Source: Kerstersia similis (GTDB lineage: Bacteria; Pseudomonadota; Gammaproteobacteria; Burkholderiales; Burkholderiaceae_B). From it: a DNA stretch of 64,000 bases. The stretch spans positions 1 to 64,000 of the forward strand of contig NZ_CBCSIQ010000015.1 in NCBI RefSeq assembly GCF_965139615.1, written 5' to 3'. Shown here piece by piece: positions 50,951 to 59,229 of this stretch (the stretch's first letter is position 1; the number at the start of each line of letters is the position of its first letter). The position numbers and the translations under genes are program-made. The notes beneath the pieces were generated by a model, which saw only the letters and a list, made by a program, of their open reading frames with translations, did not search any database and was not told the origin of the DNA.

Positions 50951-53278
50951 GTGCGTTTGTTCTTATCCGTCGCCCTGCTTGCCGCAGGCTGTCTGCCTGC
51001 TGTCCAGGCCCAGGAGGGTCTGGCTGGCGATGAGTCGCGTCCCCAGGCATTGCGTGAATCTTCTCTGCTGATTGACCGTACACGGCTTGGCGAGGAGGAC
51101 ATGCCTGTCTTTTCCAACAGCGCTAAAACCGAAGGCCGGCCTGACTCGCGGGTCATCATGCAGGGCGATGCGGTGCTGCGCCGCTATGATTCCGTGCTCA
51201 AGGGCAATTACATCGACTATGACGGCGCGAGCGGTCAGGTCGAAGCGCGCGGGGATGTACGCCTGATGCGAGACGGCGGGCGCATCGAAGGCCCGGGCCT
51301 GCGCTACAACTTTGAAACCGATGTCGGCGAAATCGAGCAGCCGTCTTTCCGTATCGGGCCATCAGGGGGATCGGGCAAGGCCGCCCATGCGGAGATATAC
51401 GGTCGTAACAACATGCGCCTGAACGAGGTGATCTACAGCGGTTGCCCGTGCCCGGATCCTGCCTGGTTCATCGAAGCCGAACGGGTGGACATCGACTACG
51501 ACGCCAACGACGGCGAGGCGCGCAATGCCGTGCTGTATTTCAAAGGCGTGCCGCTGCTGGCATCTCCCTACCTGACGTTCCCGGTACGCAAGGCGCGCAA
51601 GAGCGGTTTGCTGTTGCCGACGTATGGTACGACCACCAAAGGTGGCGTGGATATTTCCGTTCCGTACTATCTGAACCTCGCGCCGAACTACGATATGACC
51701 CTGACGCCGCGCCTGCTGACCAAGCGTGGCATGATGCTGGGCAGCGAGTTCCGCTACATGGGCGAGTCCTTCCGGGGCGAAATGACCGGCGCTTATCTGC
51801 CGAATGATCGCGTGACGCGGACGGATCGCTGGGTGTACGGCTGGAAGCATGCCCAGGAACTGGGCTACGGTTTCAGTGCCGATTGGGATGTCAACCGTGC
51901 TTCCGATGACAATTATTTTCGTGATATCTCTGCCGTCGGGCTGAGCGAGGCCAGCCGTACCTACTTGCCGCGTAATGGCCGCGTCGGCTGGGGCGATGGC
52001 TACTGGAGCGCCGGGGTGGCGGTAGAGTCCTACCAGACGCTGCAGGATCCCGATGCGCCCTTGATTCCGCCCTACGATAAGCTGCCGGAACTCAGTTTCA
52101 AGGGCATACGCTATAACTGGCGGGGCCTGGATCTGAGCTGGGATAACACCGCAACCTGGTTCCAGCGGCCGATCTATGATGGTCAGCGCACCGGCCCGCA
52201 GGGGCAACGTTTCGTTTCCTACGCCACGATGGCCTATCCCATCGAGCGGGCAGGCTGGTACATCACGCCCAAGGCCGGGATGCACGTGACGCGCTACGAT
52301 ACCCGCTGGGGCGGACAGAACTGGTACAGCCTGCCTGGCGGCCTGTCCTCTTACCGGACGGTTGCCAGCCGGGCGCTGCCTATCCTGTCGCTGGACAGCG
52401 GCATGGTGTTCGAGCGCAACACGACCTTGTTCGGCAAGCCGGCGCAGCAGACCCTGGAGCCGCGCCTGTACTATCTGTATGTGCCATACCGCTACCAGGA
52501 TGATCTGCCGACTTACGATACGGCGCTGGCATCCTTCAATATGGCGCAGGCCTTTGATGAGAATCTCTATACCGGTGGCTGGGATCGCATTGCCAATGCC
52601 AACCAGGTCACGTTGGGCCTGACGTCGCGCTGGATGGATGCCAGCAACGGCTTCGAGCGTGTCAGCCTGTCGGTCGCACAGCGCCTGTACTTTGAAAACC
52701 AGCGAGTTGCCTTGCCGGGAGAGGTGCCGCGCCAGAACCGCCGTTCCGATCTGCTGATGGGCGCGACAACGGCCTGGACGGATACCTTCAGCACCCAGGC
52801 GGTGCTGCAGTATGATCCGCACCAGGAGCGCTGGATGCGTTCGACCCTGAGCGCCCGCTGGCGTCCGCAGCGTCTGGCCTCTATGACGCTGGCGTACCGC
52901 TATCAGCGCGATCCGACGGTGGATGCCCAGTATCAGCTGCAAGGGCGTGAACAAATCAGTTTTGCCGGCCAATGGCCGTTGAGCAACCGTTGGTACGGAG
53001 TGGGCCGCATCGACTATTCCATGCTGGATAGCCGGGTGACGCAGTCCATTGCCGGACTGGAATACAAGGGTGATTGCTGCTGGGCCGCGCGTGCGGTATT
53101 CCAGCGCTATGCCGTGGCTTCCAACGACACCAATACCACTTTCTTCCTGCAACTCGAGCTGACCGGACTCGGCTCGCTGGGAACGGATCCGCTGGGTCTG
53201 TTGTCCAGAAGCATACCGGGCTATGAGTCCGTGAATCCGAGTGTGCCGCAGGGCACGCGCTTTGATAGGTACGAATAA
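50951..53278 (+). CDS. lptD: LPS-assembly outer membrane protein LptD
   Basis: The 26-strand barrel that inserts lipopolysaccharide into the outer leaflet together with LptE. The roughly 775 residues have a signal peptide (LFLSVALLAAGCLPAVQAQ), an N-terminal OstA jellyroll (MQGDAVLRRYDSVLKGNYID, GQVEARGDVRLMRDGG) and the barrel. The disulfide cysteines are split between CPCPDPAW in the N-terminal domain and the adjacent pair in GDCCWAAR near the C-terminus. The GTG at 50951 directly starts the signal peptide and is preferred to upstream starts. It leads the lptD-surA-rsmA operon. Confidence 0.93.
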   Translation: MRLFLSVALLAAGCLPAVQAQEGLAGDESRPQALRESSLLIDRTRLGEEDMPVFSNSAKTEGRPDSRVIMQGDAVLRRYDSVLKGNYIDYDGASGQVEARGDVRLMRDGGRIEGPGLRYNFETDVGEIEQPSFRIGPSGGSGKAAHAEIYGRNNMRLNEVIYSGCPCPDPAWFIEAERVDIDYDANDGEARNAVLYFKGVPLLASPYLTFPVRKARKSGLLLPTYGTTTKGGVDISVPYYLNLAPNYDMTLTPRLLTKRGMMLGSEFRYMGESFRGEMTGAYLPNDRVTRTDRWVYGWKHAQELGYGFSADWDVNRASDDNYFRDISAVGLSEASRTYLPRNGRVGWGDGYWSAGVAVESYQTLQDPDAPLIPPYDKLPELSFKGIRYNWRGLDLSWDNTATWFQRPIYDGQRTGPQGQRFVSYATMAYPIERAGWYITPKAGMHVTRYDTRWGGQNWYSLPGGLSSYRTVASRALPILSLDSGMVFERNTTLFGKPAQQTLEPRLYYLYVPYRYQDDLPTYDTALASFNMAQAFDENLYTGGWDRIANANQVTLGLTSRWMDASNGFERVSLSVAQRLYFENQRVALPGEVPRQNRRSDLLMGATTAWTDTFSTQAVLQYDPHQERWMRSTLSARWRPQRLASMTLAYRYQRDPTVDAQYQLQGREQISFAGQWPLSNRWYGVGRIDYSMLDSRVTQSIAGLEYKGDCCWAARAVFQRYAVASNDTNTTFFLQLELTGLGSLGTDPLGLLSRSIPGYESVNPSVPQGTRFDRYE

Positions 53279-53282
53279 ACAC

Positions 53283-54719
53283 ATGCTGAACGTGAGACTC
53301 AAGCAATTGCCGTTGATGGCGGCGCTGGCGCTGGCCTGCCTTGGTACGGCGCAGGCGCAAACCAGCCCGGCTGGTGCCCCGCAAGCCCGTTCCGGGGCAG
53401 AATCGGTCGTCGATGGCATTGCAGCGATCGTCAACAATGATGTGATCACGCTGCGCGAACTGAATCAGCGCACGGCCCAGGCGCAAGGCGAATTGAATGC
53501 GCAAGGCGTGGCCTTGCCGGATCCTGCCGTGCTGCAACGGCAGGTGCTGGAGCGCATGATCAGCGAGCGCCTGGAAGACCAGGAAGCACAGCGGCTCAAC
53601 CTGAGCGTAAGCAACGCCGAATTGAACTCGGCGGTTGCGACCATCGCGCAGCGCAACGGGTTTACCGAAGAGCAGATGCGTCAGCAGGTGACGGCGTCGG
53701 GCCTGAGCTGGCCGGGCTATATGGAAGTACTGCGGCGCGATATCCTGATGGATCGGCTGCGTCAGCGCGTCGTGGATTCGACCATCATGATTCCGGATTC
53801 CGAAGTGGATGCCTTCATCCGCGACGAACGCACCAAGAGCCAGAGCGGCAATGGGGCGGCTGTAGCGGCCTCCGGCCCGGTAGCGCTGGCACAGATTCTG
53901 GTGCGTGTGCCGGAAAACAGTTCGCGTGAAGAGGAAGCTGCGGCACGTGCCCGCGCCGAGGCGATCCTGGAACGGGTGCGTGGCGGCGAGGATTTTGCTG
54001 CCGTGGCAGCAGCCGAATCGCAAGGCACGGAGGCCTTGCAGGGCGGCCTGATGGGCGAGCGACCGCTGAACAGCTGGCCGGATCTGTTCGTTCGTGCCGT
54101 GGCTGCCGTGCCGCAAGGGCAGGTGAGCGAACTGGTACGCAGTGGCCTGGGCTACCATATTCTGAAGGTTGTGGCCCGCAATGACCAGGCGACGCCCCAG
54201 CAGCGCATGGGGGCGGATCATGGTGTCGATTTCAATTCCCAGGCACCGATGCCCGTCACGCAGACCAAGGCTCGCCATATCCTGATCCGTACCAGTGCGG
54301 TCATGAGCGACGAACGGGCCAAGCAGCAGCTGGATCAGCTGCGCCTGCGCATCCTCCAGGGCGGCGAGTCTTTCGAAGACTTGGCGCGCCGCTATTCCAA
54401 GGATTCCAGCGCACCCCAGGGCGGCGATCTGGGTTGGTTGTCGCCGGGCGAGACCGTCCCCCAGTTCGAGCAGGCCATGGATGCCTTGTCCGAGGGCAAT
54501 ATCAGCCAACCGATCAAGTCTCCGTTCGGCTGGCACCTGATCAAGGTGGATTCGCGCCGCACGCAGGATATGGCCGAAGCCTATCAACGCATGCAGGCCC
54601 GCCAGATTCTGTTTGAGCGCCGCGCTTTGCCGGCGTTCGAAGAGTGGCTGGAGCAGCTGCGTGAGCGCGCCTATATCGACAACCGCCTGGAACGCCGGCA
54701 ACGGCTGGAACAGGAGTAA
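53283..54719 (+). CDS. surA: Periplasmic chaperone and prolyl isomerase SurA
   Basis: Escorts unfolded outer-membrane proteins, LptD among them, across the periplasm. The 478 residues comprise a signal peptide (LMAALALACLGTAQAQ), a helical SurA N-domain (VVDGIAAIVNNDVITLREL), and two parvulin domains (about 185-285 and 315-420). The second is recognisable from KARHILIRTS, FEDLARRYSKDSSAPQGGDL and FGWHLIKVD. The start is four bases after the lptD stop codon. Six bases follow before rsmA; the pdxA gene found between them in E. coli is absent. Confidence 0.95.
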   Translation: MLNVRLKQLPLMAALALACLGTAQAQTSPAGAPQARSGAESVVDGIAAIVNNDVITLRELNQRTAQAQGELNAQGVALPDPAVLQRQVLERMISERLEDQEAQRLNLSVSNAELNSAVATIAQRNGFTEEQMRQQVTASGLSWPGYMEVLRRDILMDRLRQRVVDSTIMIPDSEVDAFIRDERTKSQSGNGAAVAASGPVALAQILVRVPENSSREEEAAARARAEAILERVRGGEDFAAVAAAESQGTEALQGGLMGERPLNSWPDLFVRAVAAVPQGQVSELVRSGLGYHILKVVARNDQATPQQRMGADHGVDFNSQAPMPVTQTKARHILIRTSAVMSDERAKQQLDQLRLRILQGGESFEDLARRYSKDSSAPQGGDLGWLSPGETVPQFEQAMDALSEGNISQPIKSPFGWHLIKVDSRRTQDMAEAYQRMQARQILFERRALPAFEEWLEQLRERAYIDNRLERRQRLEQE

Positions 54720-54724
54720 GCAGG

Positions 54725-55558
54725 ATGGCAGCACATCAGGCGCGCAAGCGCTTTGGCCAGCACTTTCTGAGTGATCTGGCGGTGGTCGATGAAATCGTGC
54801 GCGCCATCGCGCCCGAACGCAACGACCTGATGGTGGAAATCGGTCCTGGCCTGTCTGCATTGACCCGGCCATTGCTCGAACGCCTGGATCATCTGCATGC
54901 GGTCGAAATCGACCGTGATCTGGCCGGGCGTCTGCGGCGTCAGTATCCCGCCGACAAGCTGACTGTGCATGAGGCTGACGCGCTGACGGTGGATTTTTCC
55001 ACTTTCGGCCAGGGCGTGCGCATCGTAGGCAATCTGCCCTACAACATTTCCAGTCCCTTGCTGTTTCACCTGATGGCCGTTGCCGATCAGGTGCGTGACC
55101 AGCATTTCATGCTGCAGCGCGAAGTCATTGACCGTATGGTGGCCAAGCCGGGTACGGCGGACTATGGCCGTTTGTCGGTCATGCTGCAATCGCGCTACCG
55201 CATGATCAATCTGTTCGATGTGCCGCCCGAAGCCTTTGACCCGCCGCCGCGTGTGATGTCTGCCATTGTGCGCATGCGCCCCTTGCCGGCAGATCGCCTG
55301 CGGCCGCAGAGCGAGACGGCATTTTCCACGGTCGTGGCCCGCGCATTTTCGCAACGCCGCAAAATGCTGCGCCGTGTTCTGGCGGATTGGTCGGAGGATA
55401 TTCCGTGGGATGCCTTGGGCATTGCACCTACCGATCGTGCGGAAACGGTGACGGTAGCGCAGTACATCGGCATGGCAGATGCCTTGCTGGCCGCTGGCCG
55501 GGTGGCAGATGCAGACCTTGCTGCCTTGGCTGGCGGCGCGTCGTCCCAGGCCGAGTAA
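54725..55558 (+). CDS. rsmA: 16S rRNA dimethyladenosine transferase RsmA (KsgA)
   Basis: Dimethylates A1518 and A1519 of 16S rRNA in late small-subunit assembly. The 277 residues show RKRFGQHFLSD at the start, SAM motif I EIGPGLSALT, the target-base motif NLPYNISSPL (IV), and the C-terminal helical domain with AFSQRRKMLRRVL. It is the last gene of the lptD-surA-rsmA operon. The C-terminus has a short Ala/Gly-rich extension. Confidence 0.96.
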   Translation: MAAHQARKRFGQHFLSDLAVVDEIVRAIAPERNDLMVEIGPGLSALTRPLLERLDHLHAVEIDRDLAGRLRRQYPADKLTVHEADALTVDFSTFGQGVRIVGNLPYNISSPLLFHLMAVADQVRDQHFMLQREVIDRMVAKPGTADYGRLSVMLQSRYRMINLFDVPPEAFDPPPRVMSAIVRMRPLPADRLRPQSETAFSTVVARAFSQRRKMLRRVLADWSEDIPWDALGIAPTDRAETVTVAQYIGMADALLAAGRVADADLAALAGGASSQAE

Positions 55559-55621
55559 GGGGAAGCAGAGGGCTGGCCAGCTGTGGGTGCGCCCTCGGCT
55601 TGCAAGCCCTGATCCGTCAGT

Positions 55622-55709
55622 AAAAACAGGCCTTGCCCATGGATTGCATCCAACAGCGTGGATGGATATCCCGCTCGTTGGGGGCAGTGCAGAACGCGGG
55701 CCTGTTTTT
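55622..55709. terminator. Long-range inverted repeat between rsmA and the spmAB-like gene
   Basis: AAAAACAGGCC (55622-55632) and GGCCTGTTTTT (55699-55709) are perfect complements 66 nt apart, and TGCCC/GGGCA pairs inside them. T5 at the right and A5 at the left make it a bidirectional terminator candidate for two convergent genes. It could also encode a structured RNA. Confidence 0.55.
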
Positions 55710-55711
55710 CT

Positions 55712-56941
55712 TCAGCCGAAGAACCAGTAGCACACGGCGATGGCGGCAATGACGCCTGCCAGATCGGCAATCAGGGAGCAGCCTACGGCATGGCGGGCGC
55801 GCTGGATACCGACCGAGCCGAAATAGACGGCCAGTACGTAGAAGGTGGTTTCCGTGCTGCCTTGCACGGTCGCGGCCAGCAAGCCCTGGAAACTGTCCAC
55901 GCCAAAGTGTTGCATGGTTTCCAGCATCATGGCGCGCGCGGCGCTGCCGGAAAATGGCTTGGTCAAGGCGGTGGGCAAGGCATCGACAAAACGCGTATCC
56001 ATGCCGGCGGCGGCCACTAGGTAGCGGATGCCGTCCAGCAGATAGTCCAGTGCGCCGGAAGCACGCAGCACGCCGATGGCGCACAGCATGGCGACCAGAT
56101 AGGGCAGCAGGTTTTTCGCAACCTCGAAGCCTTCCTTGGCGCCATCGACAAAGGCATCGTAAACCGGCACTTTGCGCCAGGCGCCAACCGCGACGAAGGC
56201 GACGATTACACCGAACAGGGTCAGGTTCCCGGCCAGCGAGGATAATGCGGCCAGGGCCGTGGCCGAAAGCGTCATGGAGAAGGCCATGATGCCACCCAGG
56301 ATCAGGCCGATCACGGCAAACCAGAGCAGCACGACAGGGTCGTGTAGCCGCAGCCGCTGCATCCAGGCGACGGCAAGCAGGGCCGTCAGTGTGGATGCGC
56401 TGGTGGCAAGCAGAATGGGCAGGAAGATCAGGGTAGGGTCGGGCGCGCCTTGCTGGGCCCGGAACATGAAGAGAGTGACCGGCAGCAGCGTCAGCGACGA
56501 TGCATTGAGTGTCAGGAACAGTATCTGGGCGTTGGTCGCGGTATCCGGACGGGGGTTCAGCGTTTGCAGCTCGCGCATGGCTTTCAGGCCGATGGGGGTG
56601 GCGGCGTTGTCCAGACCCAGGCCATTGGCGGCGAAGTTCATGGTGATGAGGCCGATGGCCGGGTGGCCGCGCGGCACTTCAGGCATCAGGCGGGCGAACA
56701 GCGGCCCCAATAGCACGGCCAGCTTTTCGATCAGGCCGGCGCGTTCCGCGATGCGCAGGAACCCCATCCAGAGCGTCAGCGTGCCGAACAGCACGATCAT
56801 GATGCTGACCGAGGTTTCCGCCATGGAAAAGAGGCTTTTGACCAGGCTGGAAAAGACTTCGGCGTCGCCATAGGCCAGCCAGCGTATGCCCGCAGCCAGG
56901 GCGGCGATGAGGAAGAAGGCTAACCAGAGCGTGTTCAGCAT
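55712..56941 (-). CDS. SpmA/SpmB-type nucleoside-recognition (Gate) membrane protein fusion
   Basis: A 409-residue inner-membrane protein with about 8-10 membrane helices. Two halves resemble the spore maturation proteins SpmA (FLRIAERAGLIEKLAVLLGP and ITMNFAANGLGLDNAATPIG) and SpmB (KPFSGSAARAMMLETMQHFG and TVQGSTETTFYVLAVYFGSV), here fused in one chain. Such Gate-domain proteins occur in non-sporulating bacteria with unknown transport roles. It is the last gene of a leftward series from glyQ, after a 57-bp gap. Confidence 0.85.
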   Translation of the reverse strand: MLNTLWLAFFLIAALAAGIRWLAYGDAEVFSSLVKSLFSMAETSVSIMIVLFGTLTLWMGFLRIAERAGLIEKLAVLLGPLFARLMPEVPRGHPAIGLITMNFAANGLGLDNAATPIGLKAMRELQTLNPRPDTATNAQILFLTLNASSLTLLPVTLFMFRAQQGAPDPTLIFLPILLATSASTLTALLAVAWMQRLRLHDPVVLLWFAVIGLILGGIMAFSMTLSATALAALSSLAGNLTLFGVIVAFVAVGAWRKVPVYDAFVDGAKEGFEVAKNLLPYLVAMLCAIGVLRASGALDYLLDGIRYLVAAAGMDTRFVDALPTALTKPFSGSAARAMMLETMQHFGVDSFQGLLAATVQGSTETTFYVLAVYFGSVGIQRARHAVGCSLIADLAGVIAAIAVCYWFFG

Positions 56942-56998
56942 GGCGGCAGGAAAAGGGTGGGCGATGGCCGTGGCTATGGGATCGGGGGGCGGGAATCC

Positions 56999-57928
56999 CT
57001 ACAGCACCGGAATATCACCAGGATGGTGGGAGCGCAAGGCGGCGCGTGCCGGTTCATAATCGGGAATGATGCGGCTGACTTCATGCCAGAAGTCGGGGCC
57101 ATGATTCATTTCCCTCAGGTGCGCCAGTTCATGCGCAATGACATAGTCGATGATGGCCGGCGCGAAGTGCACCAGACGCCAGTTCAGCATGATACGGCCA
57201 TCACTGGTGCAGGAGCCCCAGCGCGTACGCGCAGCTGATAGCCGCAGACTGCGTACGCGCAGGCCATGCGCGGCAGCCAAGGCCTGCAGGCGTTGCTGGA
57301 ACAGGGCAGCCGCCTGGCGTTGCAGCCAGGCTTCGGTGATTTCGCGGATGCGCGAGCTTTCGGCATCCATGGGCAAACTGAGATGCAGCACATCACCCGC
57401 TGAGGGCTGTTCAGGGTCACCCTGATAGCTTTGCTGGCCTTGTTGCCCTGCGGCCGGGGCGGCACCCAGGGCAATACGTACACTGATGCCCAGAAACGGG
57501 AATTCGCCACCGTGCTGCCAACGGGTATGAGCCATGGAGAGCTGTGTGCGCCGTTGTTGCCAGGCTTCGAGCTTGGTGACGATCCAGCGGGTTTTCTGTC
57601 GTACGGCGTCGTCGATCTGCGCCTGGCTCGCCCAGGAGGGCGCCGTGACACGCAGGCCATCATCACTGATGAGGAAACCGATGGTGCGCCGGCGCGAACG
57701 CATCAACGTGTAGCCCAGACGCTGGGAACCCGAGAGCGTTTCACGCCATTGGGCGCCTGGCGGCAGCTGCACGGGCCGATCCATGATCAGGCGGCCGGCT
57801 TGCTGTTGCAGGAAACCGGCGCTGGCGTCCGGTGTGCTGTGCGGCAGGTCGGCAGGCGCGTTACCGTGAGCCGTGATGGACTGGGTCGGCGCAAACAAAT
57901 CGCCTTGAAGCGGGGAAGAACGAGGCAT
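56999..57928 (-). CDS. M48/YgjP-like zinc metallopeptidase
   Basis: A 309-residue cytoplasmic protein of the YgjP (WLM-like, DUF45) family. The C-terminal region holds the signature RTRWGSCTSDGRIMLNWRLV, then IDYVIAHELAHLREMNHGPD (HExxH plus a third His, about 260-279). The N-terminal 90 residues are a low-complexity extension. Members are predicted zinc proteases of unknown substrate. It lies 15 bp downstream of plsC in the same direction and is probably in the glyQ operon. Confidence 0.88.
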   Translation of the reverse strand: MPRSSPLQGDLFAPTQSITAHGNAPADLPHSTPDASAGFLQQQAGRLIMDRPVQLPPGAQWRETLSGSQRLGYTLMRSRRRTIGFLISDDGLRVTAPSWASQAQIDDAVRQKTRWIVTKLEAWQQRRTQLSMAHTRWQHGGEFPFLGISVRIALGAAPAAGQQGQQSYQGDPEQPSAGDVLHLSLPMDAESSRIREITEAWLQRQAAALFQQRLQALAAAHGLRVRSLRLSAARTRWGSCTSDGRIMLNWRLVHFAPAIIDYVIAHELAHLREMNHGPDFWHEVSRIIPDYEPARAALRSHHPGDIPVL

Positions 57929-57943
57929 GGCCTGGAGTGTATG

Positions 57944-58684
57944 TCACGCGGCCTGGTTTGAGCCAGGGTAGTGCTGCGGGCTGATGCGGCGCATTTCTGC
58001 TTCGATCCAGGCTTCTACACGGGCGTTCAGTTCGGTACTGCTCAGCCCGGCAGAGTCGATGGCGGGGCCGATGGAGACGGTGATCAACCCGGGATACTTG
58101 AGAAAGGAGTTGCGCGGCCAGCAGTCGCCGGCATTCAGGGCGATGGGGATGACGGGTACCCCGGCTTCCGCCGCCAGGCGGGCGCCGCCCATTTTATAGC
58201 GGCGATGCTGGCCGGGAGGCACGCGGGTACCTTCCGGGAACAGCAAAGGCCAGCGGCCTTCCGCCAGCCGTTGTTGGCCGACGCTCAGTACCTGGCTGAA
58301 GGCATCATGGCCTTGCTTGCGGTCGATGGGAATCATACGCAGCAATGCCAGGCCCCAGCCGAAGAAGGGCACGTAGTGCAGTTCTTTTTTATAGACGTAG
58401 CAGACCTGGCGCGGCATCTTGGCCGGAAAAAACAGCGTTTCCCAGGCGGATTGATGCTTGGACAGCAGGACGGCAGGGCCATCAGGCAGATTTTCCTGCC
58501 CTTTGATTTGCCAGCGGATGCCGCAGATGGTGCGAGCGCCCCACAAGGCCAGCTGCGCCCAGCCGACGGTCAGTTTGTAGCGCGGGCCCCTGGGCAGTGG
58601 CGCCCAGAGCAGGCAGGCCAGTGCATAGGGAATGACGGTGACAGTCAGGAAGACTGCATAGATCAAGGAGCGTAGCCAGATCAT
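57944..58684 (-). CDS. plsC: 1-acyl-sn-glycerol-3-phosphate acyltransferase PlsC
   Basis: Acylates lysophosphatidic acid to phosphatidic acid at the inner membrane. The 246 residues have an N-terminal membrane anchor (LRSLIYAVFLTVTVIPYALA), the acyltransferase motif KHQSAWETLFFP (here H-x4-E instead of the common H-x4-D), FGWGLALLRMIPIDR, and LLFPEGTRVPPG. The start overlaps the gmhB stop by 4 bp (ATGA). The much longer open frame upstream is gmhB read in another frame. Confidence 0.9.
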   Translation of the reverse strand: MIWLRSLIYAVFLTVTVIPYALACLLWAPLPRGPRYKLTVGWAQLALWGARTICGIRWQIKGQENLPDGPAVLLSKHQSAWETLFFPAKMPRQVCYVYKKELHYVPFFGWGLALLRMIPIDRKQGHDAFSQVLSVGQQRLAEGRWPLLFPEGTRVPPGQHRRYKMGGARLAAEAGVPVIPIALNAGDCWPRNSFLKYPGLITVSIGPAIDSAGLSSTELNARVEAWIEAEMRRISPQHYPGSNQAA

Positions 58685-59229
58685 GGGGTATCGTGTTCGG
58701 CAAGCAGCGTATCGACCACTGCGGTGAGATTGTCGGCAATCCGGGTGCCTGGCGGCAGTTGGCTGCTGGCGGCCGTGGCCTGCCCGTTGCCGGTGCGTAC
58801 CAGCCAGGGTTGCGCGCCTGCTGCCGCAGCAGCTTGAAGGTCGCGCAAGGAATCGCCGACAACCGGTACGCCTGTCAGGGGCGTATCGAAGCGGCGGCTG
58901 ATATCCGTCAACATGCCAGGCTCCGGCTTGCGGCAGGCGCAAGACTCTTCCGGGCCGTGCGGACAGATGAAAATGGCGTCCACGGCGCCGCCCAGACCTG
59001 CCAGCGCACGCCGCATTTTGGCATGCATGGCATTGAGGGTTTCCATGTCGAACAGGCCGCGAGCCAGTCCGGACTGGTTGGTCGCAATGGCGATGCGCCA
59101 GCCGGATTGTGACAGGCGGGCCATGGCTTCCAGGCTGCCAGGCAGCGGCAGCCATTCGTCAGGTGATTTGACGAAGGCTTTGCTGTCCTGGTTGATGACG
59201 CCGTCGCGGTCGAGGATGATCAGTTTCAC
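58681..59229 (-). CDS. gmhB: D-glycero-D-manno-heptose 1,7-bisphosphate 7-phosphatase GmhB
   Basis: Removes the 7-phosphate in heptose synthesis for the LPS core. The 182-residue HAD phosphatase has the nucleophile motif ILDRDGVIN (about 5-13), motif II ATNQSG, the zinc-binding loop CPHGPEESCACRKPEPGM, and motif IV GDSLRDLQAA. It overlaps glyS upstream and plsC downstream by 4 bp each, showing tight translational coupling of this operon. Confidence 0.95.
   Translation of the reverse strand: MKLIILDRDGVINQDSKAFVKSPDEWLPLPGSLEAMARLSQSGWRIAIATNQSGLARGLFDMETLNAMHAKMRRALAGLGGAVDAIFICPHGPEESCACRKPEPGMLTDISRRFDTPLTGVPVVGDSLRDLQAAAAAGAQPWLVRTGNGQATAASSQLPPGTRIADNLTAVVDTLLAEHDTP

Noticed and set aside
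51362..53449. Long open frame antisense to lptD
   Set aside because: Shadow of lptD; composition is arbitrary and it runs across the lptD-surA junction without features.
58685..59155. N-terminal extension of plsC through gmhB
   Set aside because: The extension is gmhB read in another frame; the ATG at 58684 gives the normal membrane anchor.
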